55,366 nucleotides of DNA from Phycisphaeraceae bacterium. Its GTDB lineage: Bacteria; Planctomycetota; Phycisphaerae; Phycisphaerales; UBA1924. Under the pieces are notes generated by a model. That model made no database searches. It saw only the letters and a program-made list of their open reading frames with translations, and was not told the origin of the DNA. Of this stretch, positions 1 to 9,623 are shown one piece after another. The stretch covers positions 1 to 55,366 of the forward strand of contig REDD01000149.1 of the NCBI GenBank assembly GCA_007693725.1, written 5' to 3'. Numbering within the stretch: position 1 is the stretch's first letter; every line of letters begins with the position of its first letter. The position numbers were made by a program, and so were the translations under genes.

Positions 1-665
1 TCGACGATGGCGGTCTTGCCGACGCCGGGCTCGCCGATGAGGACGGGGTTGTTCTTGGTCTTGCGGGAGAGGATGCGGATGGCGCGTCGGATCTCGGCAT
101 CGCGTCCGATGACGGGGTCGAGCTTGCCGTCGCGGGCGGCCTTCACGAGATCGATGCCGTAGCGGGAGAGGGCCTCGTAGGTGTCCTCGGGGTTGGCGGA
201 TTGGACCCGCTGGTTGCCGCGGACAGCGGTCAACGCACCGAGGAAGGCGTCGCGGGTGATGCCCGCGGACTTGAGGATCTTCCCTGAGTCGGTCTTGTCA
301 CCCTCGCCGATGAAGGCCAGGGCGAGGTGCTCGACGGAGACATACTCGTCCTTGAGGCGCTGGGCCTCGCGCTCGGCGGCGAGGAGGAGTTGGCTGAGGC
401 GCTGCGAGATATAGACCTTGCCGGGTTCGCCCGCGGGGCCCGCGACGGAGGAGCGCCGGTCGAGCGCGGACTCGATGTTGCTCTGGATAAGGGCGGGGTT
501 CACCTCGAGTCGCGCGAGGAGGCGGGGAAGGAGCCCGTCCTGCTGCGTGACGAGGGCCAGGAGGAGGTGTTCCCCATCGACCTCGACATGACCGCGCGAG
601 ACAGCAAGTCCCTGTGCCTGCTGGAGGGCTTCCTGTGATCGCTGGGTGAGTCTGTTGAGGTCCAT
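1..665 (-). CDS. clpB: ClpB disaggregase, N-terminal part (3' end outside window)
   Basis: ATP-dependent protein disaggregase of the Hsp100/ClpB family, cytosolic, which works with DnaK to dissolve aggregates. Only the first 221 codons are in the window and the frame is still open at base 1. The start is the ATG at 665 ([18 protein letters not shown]), typical of ClpB. The N-terminal Clp repeat domain fills roughly residues 1-145 and contains the usual EHLLLAL and [10 protein letters not shown] stretches. NBD1 follows, with [18 protein letters not shown] and the Walker A motif GEPGVGKT near the window edge. It is divergent from two Hsp20 genes, so the 319-base gap probably holds a shared heat-shock control region. 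Family assignment is firm; ClpA/ClpC are less likely because of the N-terminal sequence and the small heat shock neighbours. Confidence 0.95.
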   Translation of the reverse strand, partial: MDLNRLTQRSQEALQQAQGLAVSRGHVEVDGEHLLLALVTQQDGLLPRLLARLEVNPALIQSNIESALDRRSSVAGPAGEPGKVYISQRLSQLLLAAEREAQRLKDEYVSVEHLALAFIGEGDKTDSGKILKSAGITRDAFLGALTAVRGNQRVQSANPEDTYEALSRYGIDLVKAARDGKLDPVIGRDAEIRRAIRILSRKTKNNPVLIGEPGVGKTAIV

Positions 666-984
666 GTCTGTTTCCTTCCGGCCCCGGGGGCACTTTGCCT
701 GTTGCCGGGTGATGGTGCAACTGGGGTGCCACGCAAACGCGACGCGGACAGGGGTTTGGGCGGCTTCAGGGGATGGTTTCCCCCAAAGTGGGTCTGGGGG
801 CCATTCGGACTGTCAGGATGGCGGATCTGGTTGCCAACTTGACAGTCTCGACCCCACCGGGAACCGCGAGCGGGCGTGGTTCGCACTGGCACGGAGGTTG
901 CAACTTTCCCAGTACCCCCGCCCGGACAAGCCACGGGGCGTGTCGGTCGGGGGCAGAGAAATGGATCAAGAAGGGAGGCGTGCC
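666..984. promoter_or_regulatory. Divergent clpB / hsp20 intergenic region
   Basis: A 319-base gap between the divergent starts of clpB and the first Hsp20 gene. No convincing ORF lies in it. I did not see a CIRCE element (TTAGCACTC-N9-GAGTGCTAA). It does contain an 8-base perfect inverted repeat, listed separately, and two similar copies of GGTTGC(C)AACTT at 829-840 and 896-906. Promoters for both heat-shock transcripts must lie here, but I cannot assign boxes with confidence. Confidence 0.5.
808..847. repeat. Inverted repeat GACTGTCA-N24-TGACAGTC
   Basis: Perfect 8-base arms at 808-815 and 840-847 separated by 24 bases, midway between clpB and hsp20. This could be a two-half-site operator for a stress regulator or a stem-loop. 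It is not a known heat-shock operator that I recognise. Confidence 0.45.
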
Positions 985-1434
985 ATGTTGACCCGTACAC
1001 GCAATCCGTTTGACGCTTTGTATGACCTCAGGAGCGAGTTTGATCGCATTTTCCAGGAGTTCGCACCGGAAGCGCGTTCCTTGCTTCCCGGGCGTGCCTT
1101 GGTCGCACGGGCGTTCCCGCTGATGAATCTGCACGAGAGCGATGAGGCGCTCGTGATCGAGGCGGAGTTGCCCGGCTTCACGCTGGACGAGATCGAGCTG
1201 AGTCTGCTCGGGCGTGAACTGACGATCCAGGGCAGGCACGAGATGGCGCAGGAGCGTGACGGCGATGCCCAGCGGACGGAGCGCCCGTCGCTGTCGTTCA
1301 GCCGGACGATCACACTGCCCTACGAGGTGAACCCTGATCGTGTGGAGGCCCGTCTGACGGACGGCATCCTTCGCGTGACCATGCCCAAGGCCGAGTCCGC
1401 GCGTGCTCGCAGGATTCAGGTTCGCGGCGAATGA
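985..1434 (+). CDS. Hsp20/alpha-crystallin small heat shock protein (first of pair)
   Basis: ATP-independent holdase chaperone, 149 aa, cytosolic. I chose the ATG at 985 (MLTRTRNPFDALYDLRSEF) because GGGAGG at 973-978 sits at ribosome-binding distance; an in-frame ATG at 961 would add eight residues and lacks such a site. The alpha-crystallin domain spans about residues 45-145. It has the typical N-terminal strand (VIEAELPGFTLDEIEL), LLGRELTIQG, and a C-terminal block ending DGILRVTMPKAE. It is followed 64 bases later by a second Hsp20 gene and is divergent from clpB, so the three form a heat-shock locus. Confidence 0.93.
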   Translation: MLTRTRNPFDALYDLRSEFDRIFQEFAPEARSLLPGRALVARAFPLMNLHESDEALVIEAELPGFTLDEIELSLLGRELTIQGRHEMAQERDGDAQRTERPSLSFSRTITLPYEVNPDRVEARLTDGILRVTMPKAESARARRIQVRGE

Positions 1435-1498
1435 GAAACATTTGATTTCCCGGGGCTGATCGAGCCATCGGGGTTGAAGGAGATAAGGAGACAGACCC

Positions 1499-1927
1499 AT
1501 GACCACCACCAAGCAAGCAAACTGCAACGCCATTCAGGAGCAGTCACGATCGGGCGGGCTCTCGGAGGTTCGTCTTCGTGAACAGTTGCCGGTTCGTCGC
1601 CCGAACATCGATATTCGCGAATCGGAAGACGCTTTCCTGATCGAAGCGGAGATGCCGGGCGTACGGGCATCCGATGTCGAGTTGACTTTGGAAAATGGTG
1701 TCCTGACCGTCTCGGCGGTTGCCGGCGAGTCGGAAGGAACGCCGACCGGCGGCCGGTTCCTCGTGCGTGAGTTCGGACGGGCGCGTTTCGAGCGTTCGTT
1801 CCGTGTGCCGGATGTTGTTGATGTCGAGGCGATCGGCGCCGAGACCCGGCACGGCCTGCTGACGGTGAGACTCCCGAAGCGTGAGCAGGCAAGGAGCCGT
1901 CGGATCGAAGTCATTTCCGGTGGCTGA
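1499..1927 (+). CDS. Hsp20/alpha-crystallin small heat shock protein (second of pair)
   Basis: Second small heat shock protein, 142 aa. The start ATG at 1499 follows AAGGAG and AAGGAG-like sequence at 1477-1489. The alpha-crystallin domain runs from about residue 35 (RRPNIDIRESEDAFLIEAEM) to the C-terminal block HGLLTVRLPKREQARSRRIE. It shares the domain with the upstream gene but has a quite different N-terminal arm. Two different Hsp20 proteins in tandem often co-assemble or divide substrates; that is inference. The pair ends at a strong terminator 28 bases downstream. Confidence 0.93.
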   Translation: MTTTKQANCNAIQEQSRSGGLSEVRLREQLPVRRPNIDIRESEDAFLIEAEMPGVRASDVELTLENGVLTVSAVAGESEGTPTGGRFLVREFGRARFERSFRVPDVVDVEAIGAETRHGLLTVRLPKREQARSRRIEVISGG

Positions 1928-1954
1928 GTCTCGACGATCGTGACAGGTGTTTGC

Positions 1955-1989
1955 GGCGGGACGGTCCGGAAGGGCCGCCCCGCCTTTTT
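1955..1989 (+). terminator. Rho-independent terminator after the hsp20 pair
   Basis: GGCGGG (1955-1960) pairs with CCCGCC (1979-1984). The inner part CGGTCC/GGGCCG also pairs around a GGAA loop, and TTTTT follows at 1985-1989. This separates the heat-shock genes from the efflux genes. Confidence 0.85.
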
Positions 1990-2157
1990 CATGCTCGGGT
2001 ATGGGGCATCGGGAATCGGGCGCGGTTGGAAACCCGAAGTGGGGTTGCCGAATAGACTCTTGGCCCCCGAACTGGTTCCGAAACCCGACCCCGTCAGACC
2101 CGGCACTCTGTCAGCACCACTCCAGAGTTTCGGCAGGCATGGAAGCGGAGAGTTGCA

Positions 2158-3522
2158 TTGCGTCCGACGCCCCCCACTGCTCGTCCTCGCAGGAAGCTTG
2201 CGATCCTGATCCCCGTGCGGGTTGTGGCTGGGCTGATCGTGCTCGGGTTCGGCTTCGGCATCATGCACCTGCTCATCGCGACCCGGGAGGACCCGGCACG
2301 GGTGGAGGCCCCGGAGCGGGCGATCGTGGTCGAGACGGTCCGGGCGGAGCGGGTCTCGGTGCCTCGGGTGAGCACGGGGTTCGGGACGGCCCGTCCGAGG
2401 CATGCCGCGAACATCACCGCGGAGGTGTCGGGTCCGGTGCGGCTGCGTCCGAGCGGGATCGACCCCGGGCGATGGGTGGAGCGGGGCGAGTTGCTGCTGG
2501 AGATCGACCCGCGCGAATACGAGGATCGGCTCGCAGGGGCGACCCAGACGCTGGAAACGATCGCGGCACAGATCCGGGCGATCTCGATTGATGAGGAGTC
2601 GCTGCGTGAATCGCTCGCCCTGGCGGAAGAGGCGGTACGCCTGACGCAGAACGAACTGGAGCGGCGGGAGCAGGCGTTCGCTGACGGGAGCGTGAACCGG
2701 TTCGAGCTCGAGGTTGTCCAACGGGATCTGACGCGGGCGAAGCGCGAGGCGGAGACGCTGCGTCAGCAGGCGGGTCTGATTCCCATGCGGCGAGACCAGT
2801 TGCGAGCGCAGCTCGAGAGCCAGCGTGCAACGGTCCGGCTGGCGGAACTGGATGTGGAGCGGTGCAGCATCCGTGCGCCGTTGTCCGGGGTGATTCAGGA
2901 AGTGTCGTTCGAGCAGGGCGAGCGCGTGTCCGCGGGGACGCAGGTGGCGCGGATCGTGGATCTGCGCCGGATCGAGATCCCGCTCAGCATGCCGATGTCG
3001 TCGGGAAGTGTGCTGCGATTGGGTGATCCGGTGGATCTACAGCCGAGCGGCGCCGCCGGTGGACTGTGGAGCGGCCAGGTCAGTCGGCTCGCGCCCGAGG
3101 CGGATCCGGTGACGCGGACGATTACGGTGTATGTGGAGGTGGAGCAGGACATCGATGAGGCGAGGCAGGACCGGCGTGGGCAGTTGCTGCCGGGGCAGTT
3201 TGTGATGGCCCGGGTGCTGAGCCCGAGCGAAGGGGAGCGGGTGATCGTGCCGCGATCGGCGGTGGTGCGTGATCGGGTGCGTGTGGTCGGTGAAAACGGG
3301 CGTTTGAAGACGATGAGCGTGCGGTTGGCGTACCCGATCGAGCGGGTGTTCCCGACGATTCATCCGGTGGCGCGGGAGTGGTTCGTTCTGGAGAGCGGGC
3401 TGGAGGGCGGTGAGACGATCGTCGTGGCCGGGGCCGACGATCTTTCTGAGGGGACGCTCGTTGAGGCGGTGGATGCGGTTCGGGGGCGACGGGCGGAGAC
3501 CGACCCAGGGGGCCGGGGATGA
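2158..3522 (+). CDS. RND efflux periplasmic adaptor (membrane fusion protein)
   Basis: Periplasmic adaptor of a resistance-nodulation-division pump, 454 aa. The likely start is TTG at 2158 behind GCGGAGAG (2145-2152); a GTG at 2215 is an alternative. One N-terminal membrane anchor lies at about residues 20-41 (VVAGLIVLGFGFGIMHLLIA). The biotinyl-lipoyl half with the text VSGPVRLRPSGIDPGRWVERG follows. A long alpha-helical hairpin rich in Arg, Glu and Gln spans about 125-230. The second lipoyl half (RCSIRAPLSGVIQEVSFEQG) and the beta-barrel complete the fold. The stop overlaps the permease start by four bases (ATGA), so the two are translationally coupled. Substrate unknown. Confidence 0.92.
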   Translation: MRPTPPTARPRRKLAILIPVRVVAGLIVLGFGFGIMHLLIATREDPARVEAPERAIVVETVRAERVSVPRVSTGFGTARPRHAANITAEVSGPVRLRPSGIDPGRWVERGELLLEIDPREYEDRLAGATQTLETIAAQIRAISIDEESLRESLALAEEAVRLTQNELERREQAFADGSVNRFELEVVQRDLTRAKREAETLRQQAGLIPMRRDQLRAQLESQRATVRLAELDVERCSIRAPLSGVIQEVSFEQGERVSAGTQVARIVDLRRIEIPLSMPMSSGSVLRLGDPVDLQPSGAAGGLWSGQVSRLAPEADPVTRTITVYVEVEQDIDEARQDRRGQLLPGQFVMARVLSPSEGERVIVPRSAVVRDRVRVVGENGRLKTMSVRLAYPIERVFPTIHPVAREWFVLESGLEGGETIVVAGADDLSEGTLVEAVDAVRGRRAETDPGGRG

Positions 3523-6500
3523 GCATCACCGCCTTCGGGATCCGTAAACCGGTCGTGGTGAATCTGGCGATGCTGGCCATCATCGGCGCGGGGTTGATCT
3601 TCGGCCTCGGCCTCCGGAGAGAGTTTTTCCCGGAGGTCCGTCCCCTGCTGGTGCTGGTGTCGGTGCCGTATCCGGGGGCCTCTCCGGAAGAGGTCGAGAA
3701 GTCGCTCGCGATCAAGATCGAGGATGCGATCGCGAACAATCTGGACGACATCAAGGAGATCAACACGACCGTCGGCGAGGGGTTCGCTCGGCTGCTGATC
3801 GAGTTCGAGTCGGGTGTGGATATCTCCAAGGCGGTCTTTGATGTCAAGACGCGGATGGATGCGTTGCAGGATCTACCGCGGGAATCCGAGCGGATCCTCG
3901 TCAATTCATTCGAGCCGAACATTCCAACGATCAATGTGACTCTGTACGGCGGCACGGATGAGCGGCTGCTGAAGGACGCGATTCTGGAGATTCGGCAGGA
4001 TCTCCGGAGCATCCCCAACATGGGCGATATCGCGTTGTCCGGGGTGCGCTCGGACGAGATCGGCGTGGAGGTGATGCCTTGGGCGATGCTGGAGCATCGG
4101 CTCGGGTTGCCGGAGGTTTCGGCGCGGCTTCGGCAGTCTCTGATCGAGTTGCCCGGCGGGAGTGTCCGGGGGCAATCGGCGAATGTCGCTGTGCGCACAA
4201 TGGGGGTTGATGAGCAGGCGGAGGCGATTCGGGACATCGTTGTGAAGGCGGGAGGGTCGGGGCAGGCGCTGCGGGTCCGGGACATCGCGGAGGTCCACGA
4301 GGGATTCGAGGATGTCGATCTGATCTCGCGGCTGAACGGGGAGCCCGCGGTGTCGCTGACGGTGTTCAAGGTGGGCAAGAAAGACGCCGTGGAAATGGCG
4401 GAGAATGTCAAGGCGTATGTGGCGGGGCGGAACGGGGAGCCGCTGCGTCTGACGCTTTCTGAGCGTGTCAAGACGATCCTGCAGCCCCCGGCCCAGCGTG
4501 GTCAGCCGGTGTCGGTGCGTGTTCAGGCGTACGAGATCGGGTTTGCGAAATCACAACAGCCGTTGCCCGGCACGCTGACGACGACGACGGATCTGGCACG
4601 GTTCATCACCGGGCGTCTGGATCTGCTTGCGCGGAATGCTTTTCAGGGTGGCATTCTGGTGCTGCTAACGCTGGTTCTGCTCCTGAACTGGCGGGTGGCC
4701 TTCTGGGTTGCGACGGGACTGATCGTGGCGTTGCTGGGCACGCTGGTCATGATGCGGCTGACGGGGATCAGTCTGAATCTCCTGACGATGTTCGGGCTGC
4801 TGATCGTGATCGGGCTTCTGGTGGACGATGCGATCGTGGTGGCGGAGAACATCGTTGCACGGCACGAGCAGGGAGAGCCGGCGCTGGACGCGGCGGTGAA
4901 CGGCACGCGTCAGGTGACATGGCCGGTGATCGTGACGGTGCTGACGACGATCTGCGCGTTTCTGCCGCTGGCGCTGATCGAGGGCACGATCGGCGATCTG
5001 CTCGCATCGTTGCCCGCGGTGGTGGCGTGCGCGCTGGCGGTTTCGCTGTTTGAGTGCCTGTTCATTCTGCCGTCGCATCTGGGGCACAGTCTCATCAAGG
5101 TCGATCAGGCGCACGATCGGAAGAAGGGGACATGGTTCGGGCGGCTTGAGGGGCGCATGGATCATGCCCGTGACGCATTTGTGCACGGGCGTCTGATCCC
5201 GGCGTACGGGCGTCTGCTGGAGATGGCGTTGCGTGCGCGGTACTTCACGATGGCGTGCGTGCTGTGCATTCTGATGATCTCGATCGGGATGGTGCGTGGC
5301 GGGCATGTCCCGTTCAACTTCATTTCGAGCAGTGATGCCGAGACGGTGAATGTTTCGCTCCAGATGCCGGTGGGCACGCCGATCGAGGGGACGGAGCGGA
5401 TCGTCCGGCGGATCGAGGATGTTTCGCTGTCGCAGCCGGAAGTGACGGCAGTGTTCGCGAGCGTCGGATCGTCCGGATCTCTGGACGGTTCGAGTTCATC
5501 GCGGAGCACGCACCTGGGGCAGTTGATTCTGGAACTCGCACCGATCGAGGAACGGGATCGGTCGAGCGAGCAGGTGATTCTGGCCATCCGGGAGGAACTC
5601 GGTCCGCTGCCGGGGGTGAAGAGTCTGCGGATGGAAGAGATCGGCGGCGGTCCCGAGGGGCCGTCGATCACGCTTGCGGTGAGTGGCGAGAATGCACCGA
5701 CGCTTCGTCGGGTCGCGCGGAAGATTCAGGGACTGCTCGCGGATTTCGACGGCGTGTATGACATCTCGGACAACGACGACCTCGGTCGGCGGGAGATGAG
5801 AATCCGTCTGCTTCCGGGAGCGGATGAGCTGGGGTTCACGGTGGAGAATCTCGCGGTGCAGATCCGGGGGGCTCTCTTCGGGCTGGAGGCGCACACCTTC
5901 GCCGGACGAGAGGAGGATGTTGATGTCCGGGTGATGATGCCGGAGGACCAGCGGCGGAGTCTGACGGCGATTGAAGAGATGTATGTGTTGAGCCCGCTCG
6001 GGGATCCGGTGCCGCTGCGTGAGGTCGCGGTGCTCGAGGAGGCGGAGGGATATGCGACGCTGCGCCGGTTGAATCGGCAGCGGATCATCACGGTGACGGC
6101 GGAGGTGAACGACACGATCACCCGCACGGAGGCGGTGATGGCGGCGTTACGCCCTCAATTGAAGGAATTGATGGTCGATTATCCGGGGGTGCAGTTGCTG
6201 GAGCGGGGGCGGCAGGAGGATGTGCAGGACTCGTTCTCGACGCTGCCGTTGGGCATGGCGGTGGCGGTCGGGCTGATCTATGTCCTGCTGGCGTGGCTGT
6301 TCCAGTCGTATCTCCAGCCGCTCGTGGTGCTTATGGCGGTTCCGTTCGCGATCATCGGGGTGATCTGGGGGCACTTCCTGCTGGGATTCGACATGACGAT
6401 CCTCTCCCTGATCGGTTTCATCGCCCTATCGGGGGTGGTGGTGAACGACTCGCTGATCCTGATGCAGTTCTTCAACGAGAAACGGGCGGAGGGGAAGAGC

Positions 6501-6782
6501 ATGTTCGAGGCCTGTCTGAGTGCCGGGCGTGCTCGGTTGCGGGCGATCCTGCTGACGACGATCACGACGGTGCTGGGGCTGTTGCCGCTGCTGCTGGAGC
6601 AGTCGTTCCAGGCGAGATTCCTGATTCCGATGGCGATCACCATCTCGGGGGGGTTGATCTCGGCCACGGGGGTGATCCTGCTGGCCTTGCCGTGCCTGCT
6701 GATGATCTGCGACGACTGTGCTCGGGCGGCGGCGTGGCTGTGGCGCGGCGGGGTCGGCGAGGAGGTCGCGGAGGTGGCCTGA
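3519..6782 (+). CDS. RND efflux transporter permease (AcrB/MexB superfamily)
   Basis: Inner-membrane proton-driven efflux permease, 1087 aa, slightly longer than AcrB. It starts MSITAFGIRKPVVVNLAML with the first membrane helix. The porter loop (about 40-330) carries the family text PYPGASPEEVEKSLAIKIEDA. The transmembrane block has the paired proton-relay aspartates in GLLVDDAIVVAENI (D436/D437). The second half repeats the layout and ends with FIALSGVVVNDSLILMQF and GLISATGVILLALPCLLMI. It pairs with the adaptor just upstream. No outer-membrane TolC-like gene follows, so one must be supplied elsewhere. Substrate class cannot be read from sequence. Confidence 0.95.
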   Translation: MSITAFGIRKPVVVNLAMLAIIGAGLIFGLGLRREFFPEVRPLLVLVSVPYPGASPEEVEKSLAIKIEDAIANNLDDIKEINTTVGEGFARLLIEFESGVDISKAVFDVKTRMDALQDLPRESERILVNSFEPNIPTINVTLYGGTDERLLKDAILEIRQDLRSIPNMGDIALSGVRSDEIGVEVMPWAMLEHRLGLPEVSARLRQSLIELPGGSVRGQSANVAVRTMGVDEQAEAIRDIVVKAGGSGQALRVRDIAEVHEGFEDVDLISRLNGEPAVSLTVFKVGKKDAVEMAENVKAYVAGRNGEPLRLTLSERVKTILQPPAQRGQPVSVRVQAYEIGFAKSQQPLPGTLTTTTDLARFITGRLDLLARNAFQGGILVLLTLVLLLNWRVAFWVATGLIVALLGTLVMMRLTGISLNLLTMFGLLIVIGLLVDDAIVVAENIVARHEQGEPALDAAVNGTRQVTWPVIVTVLTTICAFLPLALIEGTIGDLLASLPAVVACALAVSLFECLFILPSHLGHSLIKVDQAHDRKKGTWFGRLEGRMDHARDAFVHGRLIPAYGRLLEMALRARYFTMACVLCILMISIGMVRGGHVPFNFISSSDAETVNVSLQMPVGTPIEGTERIVRRIEDVSLSQPEVTAVFASVGSSGSLDGSSSSRSTHLGQLILELAPIEERDRSSEQVILAIREELGPLPGVKSLRMEEIGGGPEGPSITLAVSGENAPTLRRVARKIQGLLADFDGVYDISDNDDLGRREMRIRLLPGADELGFTVENLAVQIRGALFGLEAHTFAGREEDVDVRVMMPEDQRRSLTAIEEMYVLSPLGDPVPLREVAVLEEAEGYATLRRLNRQRIITVTAEVNDTITRTEAVMAALRPQLKELMVDYPGVQLLERGRQEDVQDSFSTLPLGMAVAVGLIYVLLAWLFQSYLQPLVVLMAVPFAIIGVIWGHFLLGFDMTILSLIGFIALSGVVVNDSLILMQFFNEKRAEGKSMFEACLSAGRARLRAILLTTITTVLGLLPLLLEQSFQARFLIPMAITISGGLISATGVILLALPCLLMICDDCARAAAWLWRGGVGEEVAEVA

Positions 6783-6830
6783 CGGGTGTGGATGAGGGGC
6801 GCCTGGGCTTCCCAATGGTGTGGAATCGGT

Positions 6831-6836
6831 TAGACT
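6831..6836 (+). promoter_or_regulatory. Possible -10 element (TAGACT) for the cpaB operon
   Basis: TAGACT lies 45 bases before the cpaB start in a 99-base gap after the RND permease. No clear -35 box is visible 16-18 bases upstream. The same TA(T/G)ACT pattern recurs before rpmI, ispH and ispA. Confidence 0.3.
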
Positions 6837-6881
6837 CGCCCCCCGAGAGCGGATATCGGCTTGCTTCTCGGAGGATCGACC

Positions 6882-7697
6882 ATGCGAGGCAACTGGATCA
6901 TGATGCTCGTCGCGATTGTGGCGGGTGTAGTCGCCACCGGTCTGGCCTTTGTGTACCTGCAATCCGAGGGGCAGGCGGCACGGACGGAGCAGGTGGAGCG
7001 ACGGATTACGCTGCTAATGGCGAAGCAAGACCTCCCGGCCAACCACATTCTGGATCCGGATGAGGATTTGACGACGGTGGCCGTGCCCCAGCAGACATTC
7101 GCCTCGTTCGTGCAGATGGCGGCGAAGGAGTCCGAGCGGGAGTCCTTGCGTGGTCGGCAGATCACCCGCCCGATTCCGGCCGGGGAACCGATTCTGTACT
7201 CGCACTTAGTGAGCTTCTCCGAGTTGGACATCGGACCGGGGATGCGGGCGATGTCGATCCCGGTGGATCGGGCGAACGCGATGGACGGCATCCTGGTGCC
7301 GGGAGACCGGATCGACATCATCGTGAGCTACCCGAAGCCCGATCGGAATGATGGCGTCGGTGCTCGGATGCCGGCGTATGACCCGAACAATCCACAGGCG
7401 GCGATCGGGGCGATCTTCGGCCAGGTCATGTCCCGGTCGATGGCGCCGAACGAGTGGCAGGCGGAAGAGATTGTTTCCAATGTTCGTGTGCTTGCGGTCG
7501 GTCAGCGATTGACGATGAGTCGGCAACAGTTGCTCTTCGGCATGGAAACGGGGCTTGACGCTCTGGGCGGGGCGACGGTGCTCACGATTGAGGTGACACG
7601 GGATCAGGGGCTGGCGTTGATCGGTGCGACGGCGGGCGGTCAAAATCCGATCAATATCTGGATGCGTCCGGCTCCTGCCGGCTCGCCCATGCAGTAA
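6882..7697 (+). CDS. cpaB: Flp pilus assembly protein CpaB/RcpC
   Basis: Periplasmic, membrane-anchored Tad pilus assembly protein, 271 aa, of the CpaB/RcpC family, thought to support the secretin channel. The ATG at 6882 follows CGGAGG (6869-6874). A single N-terminal membrane segment (WIMMLVAIVAGVVATGLAFV) is followed by a SAF-like domain at about 35-110 (RITLLMAKQDLPANHILDPD, then GRQITRPIPAGEPILYSHL). The CpaB core has the characteristic AMSIPVDRANAMDGILVPGD stretch and a conserved DRIDIIVSY strand. It is the first gene of the plus-strand Tad operon. Confidence 0.9.
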   Translation: MRGNWIMMLVAIVAGVVATGLAFVYLQSEGQAARTEQVERRITLLMAKQDLPANHILDPDEDLTTVAVPQQTFASFVQMAAKESERESLRGRQITRPIPAGEPILYSHLVSFSELDIGPGMRAMSIPVDRANAMDGILVPGDRIDIIVSYPKPDRNDGVGARMPAYDPNNPQAAIGAIFGQVMSRSMAPNEWQAEEIVSNVRVLAVGQRLTMSRQQLLFGMETGLDALGGATVLTIEVTRDQGLALIGATAGGQNPINIWMRPAPAGSPMQ

Positions 7698-7736
7698 GTC
7701 CGGCCGTTTCATCGCGGTCTGCGTGGAGGAGACGAA

Positions 7737-9623
7737 GTGCGGGTCGTTGTTCAGGACACCATCAAGAACAAGCAGTGGGTCGCCTACGAGGGTCTGGCGG
7801 GCTTTACCGTCGGTCGGGACGACGACAACGCGGTGTGCCTCGGATCTTCGCGGTTTGTTTCGAGACGGCACTTCCGGGTGGATCGGGGAGAGGGCGGCTG
7901 GCTCGTCGAGGTGGATGGGCGCGGGGCGCCGCTGAATGTGGACGGCAGCACGCTCGCCGCCGGGCAGGCGGCATCGCTGAAACCGGTCAGCCGGATCCGT
8001 GTGGCGGAGTTCGTCCTGACGCTGATGCAGGATGTCGATGCAGGGGCATCTGAGCAGGATGCAGCGATCGAGGACATCAATGCGCTGCAGCGCGAGCTTC
8101 ATCAGGCGGTGCTTCGCCGGATGGATCTTCGGCGTGCCGGCACCACTGATGTTGAAGCGACCGGCGAGCGGCTGGAGCAGATCAACACGATCATCGACGA
8201 TCTGCTGCACCAGGAATTCCGCGAGCGGGTGTACGGCTCTGCGCTGACTCGGCAGCGGCTCCTGAGCATGATGTACGAGACGCGCTTGCTCCAGAGTCTC
8301 GGCAGCAACGAATCGGAAGTTCTGGAGATCGAGCGCATCGAGACGCCGGGGATCAACATCGCGCTGGAAGAGGCGGCCTCCGAGTTTGTGCAGCGATTGC
8401 ATCGGCGGCTTGGGCTCTCGGGACAGGATCGAGACGGCGCTGCGGATGTCGAGAAGGTGAATCTCGGGCTGAACAAGCATCTCCCGAGCATCATCAATGA
8501 GACGCCGGAGAACATCCAGTTCTATCTGATTGCGCGGCTGATCAAGAAGACGATCTGCGACATGATCTTCGGGCTGGGTCCGTTGCAGGATCTGCTGGAC
8601 ACACCGGCGATCTCGGAAATCATGATCGTCAGCCCCGAGCAGGTGTATGTCGAGCGGGGCGGGCAGGTCGTGCGTTCGAACCGGACTTTCCTCGGCGATG
8701 AGGCGCTGCTCTCGGTGATCGAGCGGATCGTCGCGCCTCTCGGGAGAAGGATCGATCGTTCGACGCCGCTGGTGGATGCTCGTCTGAAGGACGGCTCGCG
8801 TGTGAATGCGGTGATCCCGCCGCTGGCGCTGAAGGGTCCGTGCCTGACGATCCGCCGGTTTCCGAAGCATCGGATCACTGCGGAGGATCTGGTCAAGTGG
8901 GGTTCGCTCACCGATGCCGCGGTGGCGTTGATCGAGGGGGCGGTGATCGCTCGGAAGAACATCGTGATCGCGGGCGGCACGGGCTCGGGCAAGACGACGC
9001 TTCTGAATGTGCTGTCGGGGTTCATTCCTGAAGATGAACGAATCGTGACGATCGAGGATGCGGCGGAACTGCGTCTGAATCAGGAGCATGTGGTCGCGCT
9101 GGAAACGCGCCCCGCCAATGTGGAAGGAACGGGTGCGTACACGATCCGTGATCTTGTCAAGAATGCGCTTCGTATGCGTCCCGATCGGGTGATTGTCGGC
9201 GAGTGTCGCGGCGAGGAAGCATTCGACATGCTCCAGGCGATGAACACCGGTCATGACGGATCGATGACGACCGTGCATGCGAACAGTTCGTACGATGTGA
9301 TCTCCCGGTTGGAGACGATGTGTCTGATGGCGGTGGAGATTCCGCTCAGCGCGGTGCGTCGGCAGATCACACAGGCGGTGGACATGATCGTGTACATCCG
9401 GCGGATCAAGGGTGGACGCCGTCTGGTGACACAGATCACCGAAGTCACGGGGCTTCATCCGCTGACCGGCGATGTTGAGATGCACGATGTGATGGCGGTG
9501 GTGGGCGAGGCGAGGGGTGATGCCAAGCTGATTCCGACGGGGTACATGCCGACCTTCCTAGGCGATCTCGTGGATGCGGGTCTGATCGATCTGGAACGCT
9601 GGTTTGGAGTGGTCGAGAAGTGA
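7737..9623 (+). CDS. cpaF: FHA domain-CpaF/TadA ATPase fusion
   Basis: Secretion ATPase that powers Tad pilus assembly, 628 aa, well above the usual CpaF length of about 400-480. The extra length is an N-terminal FHA phosphothreonine-binding domain at about residues 22-96 ([11 protein letters not shown], then SRRHFRV). A helical linker follows, then the CpaF core: Walker A GGTGSGKT at 413-420 (K419), the Walker B region [19 protein letters not shown], and [15 protein letters not shown]. Start is GTG at 7737 behind GGAGGA (7725-7730). The stop overlaps the tadB start by four bases. A second CpaF gene without FHA lies at 19150-20277. The fusion suggests that ATPase activity or localisation responds to phosphorylation, probably by the kinase encoded four genes downstream. 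Confidence 0.93.
   Translation: MRVVVQDTIKNKQWVAYEGLAGFTVGRDDDNAVCLGSSRFVSRRHFRVDRGEGGWLVEVDGRGAPLNVDGSTLAAGQAASLKPVSRIRVAEFVLTLMQDVDAGASEQDAAIEDINALQRELHQAVLRRMDLRRAGTTDVEATGERLEQINTIIDDLLHQEFRERVYGSALTRQRLLSMMYETRLLQSLGSNESEVLEIERIETPGINIALEEAASEFVQRLHRRLGLSGQDRDGAADVEKVNLGLNKHLPSIINETPENIQFYLIARLIKKTICDMIFGLGPLQDLLDTPAISEIMIVSPEQVYVERGGQVVRSNRTFLGDEALLSVIERIVAPLGRRIDRSTPLVDARLKDGSRVNAVIPPLALKGPCLTIRRFPKHRITAEDLVKWGSLTDAAVALIEGAVIARKNIVIAGGTGSGKTTLLNVLSGFIPEDERIVTIEDAAELRLNQEHVVALETRPANVEGTGAYTIRDLVKNALRMRPDRVIVGECRGEEAFDMLQAMNTGHDGSMTTVHANSSYDVISRLETMCLMAVEIPLSAVRRQITQAVDMIVYIRRIKGGRRLVTQITEVTGLHPLTGDVEMHDVMAVVGEARGDAKLIPTGYMPTFLGDLVDAGLIDLERWFGVVEK

Noticed and set aside
1940-2209. Plus-strand ORFs between the hsp20 terminator and the RND adaptor
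   Set aside because: They overlap the terminator or run into the adaptor in another frame, and no ribosome site or conserved text is seen.
3122-4471. Minus-strand ORF of 449 codons over the RND genes
   Set aside because: Ser/Arg/Pro-rich shadow of well-conserved adaptor and permease genes.
7206-9485. Long minus-strand ORF of 759 codons
   Set aside because: It lies antisense to cpaB and the FHA-CpaF gene, has His/Arg-rich low-complexity translation, and is a by-product of high GC third positions.
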